A stretch of 64,000 nucleotides of DNA from Lamellibrachia columna. Taxonomy: Eukaryota > Annelida > Polychaeta > Sabellida > Siboglinidae. Under the pieces are notes generated by a model. That model had not been told where the DNA came from. It worked only from the letters and a program-made list of their open reading frames with translations, and did no database searches. The stretch lies in assembly GCA_963662155.1 (NCBI GenBank), contig OY759264.1, forward strand, positions 12,107,315-12,171,314. The letters are read 5' to 3'. Shown here one piece after another: positions 43,507 to 56,059 of the stretch. Within the stretch, counting starts at the first letter, position 1. Every line of letters begins with the position of its first letter. Position numbers and translations under genes: made by a program.

Positions 43507-46500
43507 TCATTTTTTGGGAGTACGCCGACGTGTACTTCGACGTGGTGCGCTGTTAATCGCGGTTTGCGATTCATCGCTGTCGTCGTGATGTGATTCGCTG
43601 TCGTCAGCGTTGTCGTCATCGTCCGATGACGATCTCGTTGTTCTCAGGAAACGACGATTCCTCCAGTAGACTCGGCCACTGGGAAGTTTGACGTGATAGT
43701 CGCGATGTCGCCCAATGCCGATGATGATGCCTTGTCTGTCCCATCTCTTCGAGATTGGGTTTTGTACTCTGACATGTGTACTCAACCGTAGCGGCGGTAA
43801 AGCATGAGAGTGTTCGTTGTAGCGCTGCTCAACGTGTGCGTGTGATTGGCTACAGCGTGCGTCATAATCATCAGCTGTCTGCTGCCATTCTTTCGCGAAG
43901 GATTTGCGATGTGCAGGCATTGCTGATCGTAGTGGGTGTCCGAATAAGATCTGCGCTGGAGAAAGACCTCCGACACGAGGAGTGTTACGATACTCCAAGA
44001 GTCCTCGCTGAAAGTTTTCGTCATCCAAGTCGCCTCTCACGGTCGTTGTAGCAATAAGCTTTTTGAAGGCTTTCACTGCGGATTCGGCGTGGCCGTTGGA
44101 TTGCGCGAAATGAGGTGTAGACGGTGCGGCCACAACATCCCAGCGTTTCAGGAACTTCTGGAATTCACGCGACGCGAACTGTGGACCTCCGTCAGACCTG
44201 AAGCGTACTGGTATGCTGAGATCTACGAAGAGTCTTGCGCATGCGTGGATCGTGTGACGAGATGTTGTGGTTCCCTTGGGGAAATGAATGACTGCTGGCC
44301 ATCCAGATAGGCGATCGACGTATACGAGGTAATCGCGGCCTTTGTAGTTGAAGAAGTCTGCAGATACGTCTTCAAATGCCCTCGATGGTGGAGATTCTGC
44401 TCTCATCGGTTCGCGTTGCTGGGAAGGCAGGCGCTCTTGACACTTGTCGCAACTGGAGACTGTTGTCGCAATGTCATTGCTGATTCCCGGCCAGTAGACG
44501 CTTTGTCGAGCGCGACGTTTCGTTCTGTCGACGCCTTGGTGTGAGTCATGAAGTCTCTCGAGTACTTCACGTCGTTCTGATTTAGGCACTATGATGCGTG
44601 GTCCATATAGGACTATGCCGTCATCGACTGACAACTCGTTTCGAATGTTCCAAAACGGTGCAATGCTGACGTGAGCACTACTTCTGGACGCCGGAAATCC
44701 TCTTTCCACGTTGTCGATCAGTGATTTGTAGTTTTCATCAGTTGATGCGGTCGTCCGTAATCGCTCAATCATCGGGTCGCGTAGATGATCTTCTTGGTCG
44801 CCCTTTACTGCCAATCTCGATGAGTTTCTGGTGACAGCGCTGACGTGACGCTCCACCTCTTCTTCCGCCTCTTGGTCGTCTGGAGACGGGTCTGAGACCG
44901 GGGCACGTGACAGCGCATCGGGGATGCAGTGGTCTTTGCCCTTTGTCCATCTCGTTGTGAACGTGAAGAGTGATGTCTTCTCTTTGAGGCGTTGAAGGCG
45001 AACGTTATCTACGTCGTCTAGACGGTGGCGATCGAGTATAGTGACGAGTGGTTTGTGATCTACCACCAGCTCGAAATGTTCCATACCAAGTAGTTGAATG
45101 CGACACTTTTTCATCGCCCATGTAGCAGCTAGCAGCTCTAGCTCTACCATGGCGTAACGACTCTCGGTGTCTGTGAGGAATCGCGATCCGCACTGTACTA
45201 GTCGCCATTTCTCGTCATGTTTTTGCAACAGTGCGTAGCCCAGGCCTTTTCGTCGTGAAGCATCTGTGTGTAACGCGGTGGATTTCGTCGGGTCGAAATG
45301 TGCGAGTGTAGGAGCGGATGTCAACGCTTTCTTTGTCGCTATAAACGCTGCAGTATGCGTTTCTGTCCATCTGAAGTCGTTCCGAGATTTCAGTAGTTCG
45401 CGTAGTGGATCTGCTGTCGTGCTGATATCCGTCGTGAAGTCACCAAGTTGGTTGACCAGACCCATGAATGACCGCAATTCGGTCAAGCAGTTGGGCGCCG
45501 GGAACTCTGCGATTGCTTTTAGTTTCTCCGGATCTGTGGTGACACCGTCTGCGTTAACTTTGTATCCCACATAGTTCAGCTCGTTTTCTGCGAACACGAA
45601 CTTGTCTGCATTCAGGGTGATGCCGTGTTCTCTGCATCGTTGTAATAGTGTACGAACTCGTTCAACATGTCGTTCAAAGTTCTCATCGAAGACAATGACG
45701 TCATCCATGACTTTTTGAATATTGTTCAGACCGGCGATGGCGATGTCACCGCGTCTGCAATATTCGTCACCTGTCGAAGATAGTCCCATCGGGCTGCGTA
45801 GGAATTGATAGCGTCCCCATAGTGTCAGGAACGTCGTCAGTTCTTGGCATTCTGGAGATAGTGCGATCTGCCAGTAGCCGTGTTTCGCGTCGAGTGATGA
45901 GAAGTATTTCGACCCTGGCGTGATGTTCGAAACGGCTTCTTTCGGCGTCTTCATCGGATGAATAGGTCGTCGCACATGTTTGTTGAGTTGCGTAAGGTCT
46001 ACGCATAGACGAACGCCGCCTCGTGATTTTGGCACTACTACGAGCGGATGACACCATTTCGTAGGATGATCTCCTAAAGGTTTGATGATAGATTGTCTCG
46101 TCATGTTGTCAAGACTCGCTTTAACCTCTTCGCGCCATGCAACAGGAATAGTCCGTGTTGTCGAGATCGCGAAAGGTTCAGCGTTGTCTAGAAGATGAAT
46201 CTTCATCGGTTCGCCCACCATCGTCTTCAATTCGTCAGTGTTGTCGAAAACATCTTGAAATTCTTCGATGAGTTGTTTGCGAGTTCGAGATGACTTGACA
46301 GCGCAAGTGGTGCCTCCTAGCGGACTGTTTATCGGCACAAGAGAGGGTTCCGCTGCGATTTCGTGTGTAATCGAACGGACTGGCAGTGGGTAGTTGTGTG
46401 GTACAATTCCCAGATCGCGACAAACATACCAGGCTAGCAATAATCCACGTTGTTGTTTGCATATGAGAACAGTCTCTTTAGTGCTTTTGCCTGCGACGTG

Positions 46501-47538
46501 AATGTAAATGTTCAGAGATCCAATACATTCAATCGAAGTACCGTTTGCTGCTATGATAGTGTCATCAGGAGGGGGACACATGTTGCCAGTTTCTAGTTTC
46601 ATTTGTTTGAGGAAAGTTATTCCTGCAACGGAAGCCTCAGCGCCCGTGTCTGGCGTCGCTTGAACCGTGATGATGAAACTATCGTCCGCATTGTGGTGAA
46701 GATCCACCTCTATGCGTGGTGCACGCCTGTGTTGTTTTTCGCCTACAACATCTAGCACACGAATCTGGCTCATAGCAGTTTTATGATACTGTTTTTTGCC
46801 GTTAGGCTTTTTATTTTGACGACAACAAGCGGCCCAGTGTCCGACTCTTTTGCAATTAGCACATTCACTGTGCCGTGCTGGGCACTCATCTCGCGACGCG
46901 TGAGTTGACTTCCCACAGTAACCACAGCTCTGGGTGTGCGTTACGGGGACGTTCTTTCTGCCGACATTGCGTGGTCGCGCTTTCTGTCGAATGTGTTCGA
47001 TTGTCGTGTTGATATTCCCGCCTCTAGCCAGCGTCGCGCTGTCTTTACGAGCAGATTCTTCACTCCTGCAGAGATCGATCGTCGTCTGCAATGACGGCGG
47101 AGGTGTGTGTGCAAGTAGCTTCCGTCTCGTTTCTGGATCTCGAATTCCTGACATAATTCGCGTGGTAAGTCGATCATCGATGCAAGTCTGGCACAGATCT
47201 GCGTTGTTGGCGATCTCACGCAAAGCAATGTAGAATTGGTCGAAGGTTTCGCCATCTTCTTGTTTGCGCTCCTCAAGAGCCACGCGGTCTAGCGTGACGT
47301 TCCTCTTTGCTCGAACGTACTCGTGAATCTGGTCCAGAATCTCCGACACAGACACATCATCGTCGTTGTCGATGCCAATTGCCAGATGCAGTGTCGAACG
47401 CATGTCTATAGATAAGCTAGTGCGTAACATAGCTCGTTGTTGAGGCAGTGTAAAACGATTCAATTGTTCCAATTCGGCGAAATCGTCCCAGGCCCTCCTC
47501 CATGAAGTCAGATCGCGCAGTGAAATATCAGCTGGCAT
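43507..47538 (-). CDS. pol: Ty3/Gypsy Gag-Pol polyprotein
   Basis: 1343 residues. Gag core, then two zinc knuckles (C-x2-C-x4-H-x5-C and C-x2-C-x4-H-x4-C at about 205-239), aspartic protease ([10 protein letters not shown], Asp297), reverse transcriptase ([10 protein letters not shown] with Asp550; catalytic box VMDD with Asp612-613, where Tyr of the usual YxDD is Val), RNase H ([20 protein letters not shown]), integrase (H-H-C-C region ending [10 protein letters not shown]; Asp in [15 protein letters not shown], and Glu in NGHAESAV). No internal stop. The stop TGA (43507-43509) is immediately at the Polinton insertion and survives it. Conserved Gag sequence continues upstream of the first ATG in this frame ([12 protein letters not shown]). 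Confidence 0.92.
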   Translation of the reverse strand: MPADISLRDLTSWRRAWDDFAELEQLNRFTLPQQRAMLRTSLSIDMRSTLHLAIGIDNDDDVSVSEILDQIHEYVRAKRNVTLDRVALEERKQEDGETFDQFYIALREIANNADLCQTCIDDRLTTRIMSGIRDPETRRKLLAHTPPPSLQTTIDLCRSEESARKDSATLARGGNINTTIEHIRQKARPRNVGRKNVPVTHTQSCGYCGKSTHASRDECPARHSECANCKRVGHWAACCRQNKKPNGKKQYHKTAMSQIRVLDVVGEKQHRRAPRIEVDLHHNADDSFIITVQATPDTGAEASVAGITFLKQMKLETGNMCPPPDDTIIAANGTSIECIGSLNIYIHVAGKSTKETVLICKQQRGLLLAWYVCRDLGIVPHNYPLPVRSITHEIAAEPSLVPINSPLGGTTCAVKSSRTRKQLIEEFQDVFDNTDELKTMVGEPMKIHLLDNAEPFAISTTRTIPVAWREEVKASLDNMTRQSIIKPLGDHPTKWCHPLVVVPKSRGGVRLCVDLTQLNKHVRRPIHPMKTPKEAVSNITPGSKYFSSLDAKHGYWQIALSPECQELTTFLTLWGRYQFLRSPMGLSSTGDEYCRRGDIAIAGLNNIQKVMDDVIVFDENFERHVERVRTLLQRCREHGITLNADKFVFAENELNYVGYKVNADGVTTDPEKLKAIAEFPAPNCLTELRSFMGLVNQLGDFTTDISTTADPLRELLKSRNDFRWTETHTAAFIATKKALTSAPTLAHFDPTKSTALHTDASRRKGLGYALLQKHDEKWRLVQCGSRFLTDTESRYAMVELELLAATWAMKKCRIQLLGMEHFELVVDHKPLVTILDRHRLDDVDNVRLQRLKEKTSLFTFTTRWTKGKDHCIPDALSRAPVSDPSPDDQEAEEEVERHVSAVTRNSSRLAVKGDQEDHLRDPMIERLRTTASTDENYKSLIDNVERGFPASRSSAHVSIAPFWNIRNELSVDDGIVLYGPRIIVPKSERREVLERLHDSHQGVDRTKRRARQSVYWPGISNDIATTVSSCDKCQERLPSQQREPMRAESPPSRAFEDVSADFFNYKGRDYLVYVDRLSGWPAVIHFPKGTTTSRHTIHACARLFVDLSIPVRFRSDGGPQFASREFQKFLKRWDVVAAPSTPHFAQSNGHAESAVKAFKKLIATTTVRGDLDDENFQRGLLEYRNTPRVGGLSPAQILFGHPLRSAMPAHRKSFAKEWQQTADDYDARCSQSHAHVEQRYNEHSHALPPLRLSTHVRVQNPISKRWDRQGIIIGIGRHRDYHVKLPSGRVYWRNRRFLRTTRSSSDDDDNADDSESHHDDSDESQTAINSAPRRSTRRRTPKK

Positions 47539-47891
47539 CAGTTCTGGTGGTCGAGCTTTGGCGAGTCGCCCCCCCCCGGAATCGGTCGAATGGGCGTCGT
47601 GTCGTTTGCATTGGCTGTCTCTCCGTTTGGTTCATTGCGTTCAGCATGTGGTGAAATGTCTCGTATGCGTCTACCGAACGTTTCGCATAATAAACGCATC
47701 GATGTTTCGTGACGTTCGTTTGCCAATGTTTCTCGCTTCAAATCGCGCTCTTCTTGATGCGATAGAAACGTCGCTAACCAATTAGGTGTGTCGGTCTCGC
47801 CGTCTGGCGATACACTGCAAACTGTTTCGTCGCCACCCGTGGCTCCCTCTTGTGGTTCTTTGCGAACGACTGAGCGGGACCTTGTCTCCAT
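47538..47891 (-). CDS. gag: Ty3/Gypsy Gag N-terminal ORF
   Basis: 117 residues from an ATG, charged and helical, no known motif. The frame ends at 47538 just where the Gag-Pol frame's first ATG lies. A run of nine G (plus-strand C9 at 47569-47577) precedes the stop, and Gag homology continues in the other frame just after it. So Gag and Gag-Pol are one protein separated by an indel, or joined by slippage on the run. Confidence 0.75.
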   Translation of the reverse strand: METRSRSVVRKEPQEGATGGDETVCSVSPDGETDTPNWLATFLSHQEERDLKRETLANERHETSMRLLCETFGRRIRDISPHAERNEPNGETANANDTTPIRPIPGGGDSPKLDHQN

Positions 47892-47974
47892 TTTCAGCGA
47901 TTTTCACTACGAGCAACGTAGACTATGCCTCTCAATTCTAGAGTTTTTATTGTATACTCTCTCTCAGCTACAAC

Positions 47975-47992
47975 CGCATGCCGACTGCGCCA
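47975..47992 (-). other. Primer-binding site, tRNA-Ser-like
   Basis: TGGCGCAGTCGGCATGCG follows the 5' LTR with no gap. TGG pairs with the CCA tail, and the first 14 bases resemble the complement of animal tRNA-Ser 3' ends with one mismatch; primer identity is inferred. Confidence 0.65.
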
Positions 47993-48170
47993 TGTTATGT
48001 TTTCTGATACAATAGTACTCACCAGTCACAATTACTAAAGTAGAAGAGGTTTATTGTAAGAACGGTTGAGAATAGCTGTTGATATAATTGTAAGTCAAAA
48101 GCCGGAAGTGAACCTTAAACCAAATAAGGGGTTCAGTCCTAGGGGTGTCACATATAGGGAGACCACACCA
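47993..48170 (-). repeat. 5' LTR
   Basis: 178 bp, 176 of 178 identical to the 3' LTR; AATAAA on the minus strand (48050-48055). Followed by the AAGCG target duplication. Confidence 0.95.
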
Positions 48171-48175
48171 AAGCG

Positions 48176-49689
48176 GTACTACGGCATCGCTTGAACGTGA
48201 CTCTTCGGTAATTCATTAATATCAACATACACAACAATAATAGTTAAGACATAACTAATAACAAAACAACGACTACTTTTATGTGAACACCTCCCTCGAT
48301 GACATTAAGGTTCAAAGTATATTAAAGACACCCATTAATCCGTACGTTCGTCCGTCCGGAATAAATATTATTGTATTTCAAATGTAATTACTTTCTGTGA
48401 CGATGGTTTCTTGGCCAGAGCCATCGAGTCCTGCCCGACTGATTGTCTTTGTATCATGGTCACTGTAGTAAACATGTCTCTGAACGCTGTCAACGGCAAC
48501 GGCATAGATCCCACCTATGGACACACAACAATCAACAGTTCAAAACTCATCAACGCATCAGAGAACCGTAACAAACAAATCTATGCAATTCTAAAAAAAT
48601 ATTCTATGGGATTCTATGGAGTAGACTATACAACTATAGAATACTACAGATTATACTGAAATAGTTTTTGCCTACTTAAATTTTCTATAGATTTGTGTAT
48701 AATTTTATAGAATTCTAGCAGATAGCAGAATATTGAATATAAAACTATATAGAAACTACAATTTCTATATAGCCATGTCCGCAAACATCCTATAGGATAT
48801 TCTAAAAAAATGTACAGAATATTCTATAAAATGTCAGATTGTTTTGCTAAGTTGAGAGTGAGAGAGAGAGAGTGCGCGTGTGTGTATGCGTGCGTGCGTG
48901 CGTGTCATATGAGAGTACCTTCACATGCATCGTAGAGTTGCTTCGCTATGCAGTGCACATATCACCAATTCTGCTACTGCTTAAATGTCATAAATGTGCA
49001 CCATACTAAGAACAGCAAAAATGAATGTGCACCGTACGAAAAATAAGTGTGCACCATACTAAGAACAGCAATCCAGCAATATAATCATTTCATTTGTGAA
49101 TAATATGAGACAAGTCAAAGGTCGGCCCGAAAAAATAGTAATCGGTTTCCAAAATGTTCAATTACCTTGATTGCGTCCGACTTTTATTTATCACTTACTT
49201 CCTTTGAGTAACTCAGTTGGTGGGCCGATTTGTAGTCTTCCTGGTTTTGTCCAATGGGTATTTCAACAATACGGGTCCTTTTCCCACCAGTAGACTGCAG
49301 CCTTGGTCAAAACACAGCGTCGTGACTTGTGGCCTCATTTTCAACTCATCCGCCATAAAGAGTCATTCGTCAAATGTGGATGGCATTTTATATATGGTGA
49401 GTCGAGTTAATGTATTGCGTGTATTTTCGCACTACGGCTGTTTGTGCGAGACCCGCTAGGTGGTGTGACTGTTTTAATAACCGCTAGGTCTCTGGAAATT
49501 TATTGGCCCTATGCGTTAGTGAAACATTGGAATTCCACTCACGTATTAACATCAGAGACAAACAGGGAAACTCAAAGATTCATACGGTTTATCTATGTTC
49601 GAAAACATTGTCTTTTATAAACGAAATATACAGTTATCTCATAAGGCGGGTAGTAAATAAATGACAAATTGTTGGAGCCTTATCTTATA
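48176..49689. other. No gene; dispersed AT-rich repeat
   Basis: Holds copy 2 of the CTATAG-rich repeat (48580-48845, inverted relative to 9060-9310). Short plus-strand ORFs show no family features. Confidence 0.5.
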
Positions 49690-51021
49690 GTGGTACTGGC
49701 CAACATTCCTATGGAGTCAAACGGTCAGGATTGGGACTAAGTGTGTGAGAGCTTGCTTACATTGCTGTGGTTCTGTGATGCTGGCTATTGTGCCTGGTAG
49801 TGAATTCCAATGTTTTATTGTTCGGGGAAAACAAGACAATTTGTAACAGTTTTTGCTGGTGTGCATGGTGTTGAAGGCTTTGCTATTTAGATGCCGTGAG
49901 TGGCGTTGGACGGGTGGAGGAGGTTTCTGTCAGGCAAGGATAGATGACTGTGGATGGCTTTGTGAAATATGGTGAGACGTCTGTTTGTTCTCCTGGTTGT
50001 TAGTTGCTCTAGGTGTAATTTATTTTATTATTTCTGACACACACCCAGTTTCTCTGGATGTGAGGTCGTTGTGACAAAAGCTAGCCGCCCGTCTTTGCAC
50101 CATCTCTATGTTGTTAATGAGGAACTCGGTGTGAGGGTCCCACACGGATGATGAATATCCTAGGAGTGGATGAACAAGGGGTGTGTAGGCAGTTGTGTTG
50201 ATGTTTTGAGGGCATGAGTAGAGATTCCGTCTGACGAATGCAAAGGTACAGTTTGCTGAGGCTGTGATCTGGTGGATGTGTTTATCCCAGGTGAGATCTT
50301 TAGCGATACAGACTCCTATATATGGATGACTGTCAGTTTCCTGTAGTATTGAATATCCTAGTGTGTAATTGAAGTGTTTTAGATGTCTTGCATGTGTAGG
50401 TCTCATGAAGAAGCATTTTTGGGGATTGAAGTGCATCTGCCAATCATGTTCCCGTTGTGCCAGTCTGTTTAGATCTTTCTGTAGTTCTTGTGAGTCAAAC
50501 TCATTTTTTTATTTCTCTGTAGAGGACACAGTCATCCGTGAACAGACAGACTGTGGAGTGAATATTGTCAGGTAGATCATTAATGCATACCAGGAAAAGT
50601 AACAGTCCCTGAGGTACACCTGAAACAACGTTGTTCCAGGTCGAGTGTTCTCCACCGACAACAACTCTCTGTTCACGACACTTGAGGAAGTTTGAGATCC
50701 AGGTGTGTGTTTTGTTGTGGATGTCATATCTGTTTAAAATATTTAGAAGCCAGTTGTAGAGGACGGTGTCAAATGCTTTTGAGAAGTCCATTATTATCAT
50801 ATCCGTCTGGGATTTATTTTTAAAGAACTAGCTAGATCTTGTGTGGTGAGTATTAGTTGAGATTCTGTGGAGTGTTTACTGCGGAAGCCATGTTGTCTGT
50901 CTGATTGTCTATCGGTCAAAGTGGTTCACGATGTTAGGGTATACAATGTGTTCGAGGATGTTGCAACACGTTAAGGAGATTGGACGATAATTTGATGCAC
51001 GAGACCAGGCTCCCTTCTTGA

Positions 51022-51105
51022 AGACGGGAGTGATGTTGACATGTAACCAAGACGGGAGTGATGTTGACATGTAACCAAGACGGGAGTGATGTTGACATGT
51101 AACCA
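51022..51105. repeat. 28-bp tandem repeat, 3 exact copies
   Basis: Unit AGACGGGAGTGATGTTGACA plus TGTAACCA. It lies inside the LINE RT domain at the NITPVFKKG codons, which are part of the first unit. Confidence 0.95.
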
Positions 51106-51257
51106 AGAGTAGTTCCTCTGTGATGATTTATTTTTGAAAGATTAGACTGAGAGCTGGAGCCAATTCGGTGGCGATAAGTTGGAGGATTCTGGCACGCACC
51201 ACATCGGGTCCTGTCGACTTGTTTGGTTTTAAGCCGTGAAGTAGCTTAGCAATCCAT

Positions 51258-52359
51258 TCTGATGTGATGCATGGCTGGTATGTTTGTGTTTGGTTCTTGT
51301 GGTAGGTTGTTATTTTCTGATGTGATGCATGGCTGGTGTGTTTGTGTTTGGTTATTGTGGTAGGTTGTTGTTTTCTGATGTGATGCACGGCTGGTATGTT
51401 TGTGTTTGGTTCTTGTGGTAGGTTGTTATTTTCTGATGTGATGCACGGCTGGTATGTTTGTGTTTGGTTCTTGTGGTAGGTTGTTGTTTTCTGATGTGAT
51501 GCACGGCTGGTATGTTTGTGTTTGGTTCTTGAGGTAGGTTGTTGTTTTCTGATGTGATGCACGGCTGGTATGTTTGTGTTTGGTTCTTGTGGTAGGTTGT
51601 TGTTTTCTGATGTGATGCACGGCTGGTATGTTTGTGTTTGGTTCTTGTGGTAGGTTGTGGTTTTCTGATGTGATGCACGGCTGGTATGTTTGTGTTTGGT
51701 TCTTGTGGTAGGTTGTTGTTTTCTGATGTGATGCACGGCTGGTATGTTTGTGTTTGGTTCTTGTGGTAGGTTGTTGTTTTCTGATGTGATGCACGGCTGG
51801 TATGTTTGTGTTTGGTTCTTGTGGTAGGTTGTTGTTTTCTGATGTGATGCACGGCTGGTATGTTTGTGTTTGGTTCTTGTGGTAGGTTGTGGTTTTCTGA
51901 TGTGATGCACGGCTGGTATGTTTGTGTTTGGTTCTTGTGGTAGGTTGTTGTTTTCTGATGTGATGCACGGCTGGTATGTTTGTGTTTGGTTCTTGTGGTA
52001 GGTTGTGGTTTTCTGATGTGATGCACGGCTGGTATGTTTGTGTTTGGTTCTTGTGGTAGGTTGTTGTTTTCTGATGTGATGCACGGCTGGTATGTTTGTG
52101 TTTGGTTCTTGTGGTAGGTTGTTGTTTTCTGATGTGATGCACGGCTGGTATGTTTGTGTTTGGTTCTTGTGGTAGGTTGTTGTTTTCTGATGTGATGCAC
52201 GGCTGGTATGTTTGTGTTTGGTTCTTGTGGTAGGTTGTTGTTTTCTGATGTGATGCACGGCTGGTATGTTTGTGTATGGTTCTTGTGGTAGGTTGTTGTT
52301 TTCTGATGTGATGCACGGCTGGTATGTTTCTGTTTGGTTCTTGTAGTAGGTTGTTGTTT
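51258..52359. repeat. 58-bp minisatellite, 19 copies
   Basis: Unit begins TCTGATGTGATGCACGGCTG. Variation is limited to a few positions (G/A in TGCAYGG, T/G in GTTRTT). 58 is not a multiple of 3, so ORFs cycle through all phases and give a 58-residue repeat; these ORFs are not genes. The array replaces the linker between the LINE endonuclease and RT domains. Confidence 0.97.
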
Positions 52360-53340
52360 TCGTTTGTAAAGACTGACTTGAATTGGTTATTGAGAATTTC
52401 GGCTTTCATTTTGTTATCTGACTCTAGCCTGTCTTCTTTGGTTAGGGTTGGAATACCGATTGTATCAACTTTCTGGCTTTTGATGTAAGATCAGAATCGT
52501 TTAGGCGAGTCAGAACAGACGAGATATATCTTCTATGTGCGGTTCTTGTCTCTTTGTGTGTCTTACGTGCTTTACAAAAATGAACATAACTGGCTTATGT
52601 TGTTTGTATGTGTGCAAAGCCTTTTGTTTACGTTTGTGTAATCGTTTGATTCGCCTGTTGATCCAAGGTGTTTGGTTACGCTTATATATTATTTTGGTTG
52701 GTAAGTGAGAGTTCATTATTGAGTCAAGAGCAATTTGGAATTTGTACATTTCATTGACTGCGTTCATGGATGTATCCCTTGATATGAATTCATTACTCCA
52801 TTTCAGTAGGTCTTCTTTCAGCGCCTGTATGTTAGCTTTGTGGCACATGTATATTTTGGGTCGCTTTTGTTTGATGACCCTGGGCTTGCAGCTGTTTATG
52901 ATTACTGGAATGCCGTCATGGTCACTTATTCCTGGCACAACTGTAGATCTTTCAACGAGGGTGGGGTTTGTTGTGAAGAACAGGTCCAAAGTGTTATTTA
53001 TTCTGGTGGGTTCACCGACGACTTGTTCTAGTCCAAAGTCATTAGCAATTTCAATTAATTGTTTTGATAGGCCGGGAGCAGCTCCACCTGGTTTTACGCT
53101 GAGTAGTTCCCAATCTATGTCGGGGAGATTAAAATCTCCAGCTAGCCGTATATGTTCATTGTCTGAGCGTTTGATTTTGTTGATGGATTCCCATAGTTCA
53201 TTCATATAGTCATCAGTGTTGCCAAATTGTGGTGATCTGTGGAATACTCCAATTGTGACATCTTTAGATCCTTGTATTTTGATGGTGACTCAGTTGATTT
53301 TACGATTGACATCGAGGTTTGGTCTGTGGGTTCCTGTGAT

Positions 53341-54613
53341 AATAATAATAATAATAATAATAAAACTGACTTCTTTGGCGCCAATATCCTCGGAAAATCC
53401 GAGCTCAGTGACGCAACAAAACCCAAGGATTAGGCATTCTCGTGACCATGTACAATGCAAAAAGTCGTCAACCGATGGATGGAGGTGCCAAGAAGCTAAG
53501 GAGGATAGGCAATTTTAAAAAGGTAGTAATGAGATAATATTTTTAGGGCTATATGGACTCCTCCCTTTGAGTTGTCTTTGCGATTGATATAATAGTTGGA
53601 GGGAACAGCTCACTGCTATTAACAGAGCTGTCAAGGTATGTTTCAATTATGTCAAATTATTATGATGTTGCAAATGTTTTTGACCAGAGTTTTTAGGGAT
53701 TTTCTCTTTATATGTGTTTTCTGTGTTTCTTATTAAAAAGTTTCTTATTAAAGTTCCATTTGGTAGTCCACACAGTAGAAGTGGAAAGATAAGACAATAG
53801 TTCATCTCGGCTTTAAGATTTGGAATCACAGTGGATGTAAATCACCGTAGTTATCAATATAAAATCACCGTAGATATAAATCACAGTAGTTATCAATGTA
53901 TAATTGCAGTAAATATCAATCACAGTAGTTATAAATATAAAATCGCAGTAAAATGTTACATAAACATTTAAATAAACTTTAAGGGTTGCAATATTATTTA
54001 ATCTTACAAACTACAGGTAAACGTGTAATTTGGTTGCAAGACGTTTTGTGCAGTGCGATGGAAGTGCTGGTCCAATGGCGATACTGGGTAAGCAACGTCT
54101 TGGTGACAAATTTTTAGTAGACAGTTAATTGTATATTCGGTATATTGTGTTTATTGTTGGCTTCTGTGGTTGCTGACAACCTATGAGTAGAACACATAAC
54201 TAATGTATATTTTATGCCTGATGGCCATAAGTAATGTACATTTAGCTCTTGAGAGAATGCTCGCACGCACGCACGCACGCTCGCACAGCGGCACGAGCTG
54301 CTTCCTGGTCGGGCGCATGAGAGGCACTGAACCAATCCTCCCGTGTGGCCGGCTGAGGCTTGCACGCCGCGTCAACATTGTCACTCTTTAGACAGCTGTG
54401 CCTTCGTTTTGATCTGGCGCGCAGAACAGCATTGTCACAATCGGAGTGACAAGAAAGCAATTACTTAGCATGTTATTGGGTGTGCAACACGTCTTATTGT
54501 GTTACTGTGCAAATAACACACTAGCACTTCTTTATATGCAACATACGATATAACAAATCTTAAGGAATTCTCCATCTCTCCTACTTGTTGTAGGACCGGC
54601 TACGACGTATATC
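53341..54613. other. No firm gene
   Basis: Starts with an AAT microsatellite. Degenerate repeats of ATCACAGTAGTTATCAAT occur at 53825-53960. A GCAC microsatellite lies at 54264-54290. No coding segment supported. Confidence 0.5.
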
Positions 54614-54700
54614 GTTTGGATCCACACATCAGTCGAATCGAAGTTTGGATCCACACATCAGTCGAATCGAAGTTTGGATCCACACATAAGTCGAGTCGCT
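54614..54700. repeat. 29-bp tandem repeat, 3 copies
   Basis: Units of GTTTGGATCCACACATCAGT plus CGAATCGAA. Confidence 0.9.
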
Positions 54701-54839
54701 TCTGTCAGCGATGACAACTGCGTGAGCGTTCTGTGTCAGCGAACACCGTTTCACAGCAGTGAATGAGATAATATCGACAGTTGTAAAGTTAATAATAATT
54801 TTTCACCAGCAGCATATAAGGCCTTTTGCTATATTCCCT

Positions 54840-54965
54840 TAGCAAAACTTCTATTGAATTTTTATAAAATATTCTATAGGATTTTTGCGATTCAGAGACT
54901 ATAATTGCTATATAATATTCTATAGAATTTGTTATATAGAATATTCTAAAAGAATCTTGTAGGGA
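54840..54965. repeat. AT-rich dispersed repeat, copy 3
   Basis: Partial copy sharing TATTCTATAGGATTTTTGCG with the copies at 9060 and 48580. Confidence 0.5.
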
Positions 54966-55369
54966 TTGCTTAGCCGCTGCACAGATATGCTCATGAGTTA
55001 TGTCAACCAAAGTCCACCAAAGTTGGTGAACGCATTCAACGTACCACTGATTTAAAATGAGAAGATAAACGACATTTCTAAAACATATTTTTATCGCTGG
55101 CAACATGCGTAGCGCACGATACAATATTGCACCTCACCTCTAACGTGGACAGAACTTCTTCAGCAGATGACCAAAGTCAGGGTTACACCTCTAAGCAAGA
55201 ATGGTCCTTTTCAACGAAGCCCCGCAGACGATCTGGAGAGGTTTTCACCAGACAGCAGCGACATCGTTGTTTGGTGAACGGAGTCCTGGACACGGGCTTG
55301 ACAACGGTGCATGACAACGTCTAAAGAGGACGACACACCAGTAACAGGAACGATCAATAACTGGAGTTC

Positions 55370-55805
55370 GTATCTAGAATATCACCATATTAACCACTGA
55401 ATTGTTTTTCTTATCCGGCGTAGGAATATCACCGTATTAACCATTTGATTTGTTTTTTATCCGGTGTAGGAATATCATCATATCAACCAATGGATTGTTT
55501 TTTTATCCGGTGTAGGAATATCACCATATTAACCACAGGATTTTGTTTTAACCGGTGTAGAAATATCACAGTATTAACCACTGGATTGTCTTCCGGTGTA
55601 GGAATATCACCATATTGACCACTGGAATGTTTTTTATCTGGTGTAGGAATATCACCATATTGACCACTGGAATGTTTTTTATCTGGTGTAGGAATATCAC
55701 CGTAACAACTACTTGAGTGTTTTTTAATACAGTGTAGGAATATCACCGTATTAACCACTGGATTGTTTTTTTAATCCGGTGTAGGAATATCACCTTATCA
55801 ACCAC
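55370..55805. repeat. About 50-bp tandem repeat, 9 copies
   Basis: Diverged units around GTGTAGGAATATCACCATAT, TAACCACTGGATTG and TTTTTTATCCG. Short minus-strand ORF in it is repeat-derived. Confidence 0.85.
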
Positions 55806-56059
55806 TCGATTACCGTAGTCTAAACAAAGAAGAAATCGATAAGTATAAGACGCCACAAGGCAGCGGAATTATCGTGGAACAGTGGAATTATTTAGTTTTC
55901 TATGTCATCGAAAATATAATTATGCCTACACCTTTGCCGTTGGATGTATGCAGCAATTCTGAATATTTTTCAAGTGATTAGAGTGTGTATGTACGACCGT
56001 CGTGGATGGATTTATCGTCGCGTCGTGGAGCGTCGTAGAGTTTGAACATGTTTATGCTG

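Larger units (their letters stand above)
25698..48170 (-). mobile_element. Ty3/Gypsy LTR retrotransposon, split by Polinton
   Basis: Two 178-bp LTRs (TG...CA) at 25698-25875 and 47993-48170 differ at only 2 positions and are flanked by a 5-bp target duplication AAGCG (25693-25697 and 48171-48175). Internal parts in minus orientation are a primer-binding site, gag, gag-pol and a polypurine tract. Removing the 17.6-kb Polinton leaves about 4.9 kb, normal for the family. The element is complete in parts; its gag and pol frames meet at a homopolymer. Near-identical LTRs point to a recent insertion. Confidence 0.95.
49690..53340 (-). pseudogene. LINE with internal minisatellites
   Basis: Minus-strand pieces in order: endonuclease (IKIQGSKDVTIGVFHRSPQF, LAGDFNLPDIDW, GISDHDGIPVII) at 53290-52510; linker with a 58-bp tandem array; RT (LKPNKSTGPDVV, ITPVFKKG, YRPISLTCCNILEHIVY, MDFSKAFDTV, VPQG, LFTDDCVLY) at 51240-50500; and C-terminal part (SHPYIGVCIAKDLTWDKHI, LLGYSSSVWDPH) to 50020. 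Frames change several times and stops occur, so it is dead. The 3' end at 49690-50000 matches the remnant at 3349-3542. It differs from the CR1 copy at 1-2571. 5' truncated at an AAT repeat near 53340. Confidence 0.85.

Noticed and set aside
51128..52409. Three overlapping His/Thr/Gln-rich ORFs of 282-376 residues
   Set aside because: Products of a 58-bp tandem array read in three phases.
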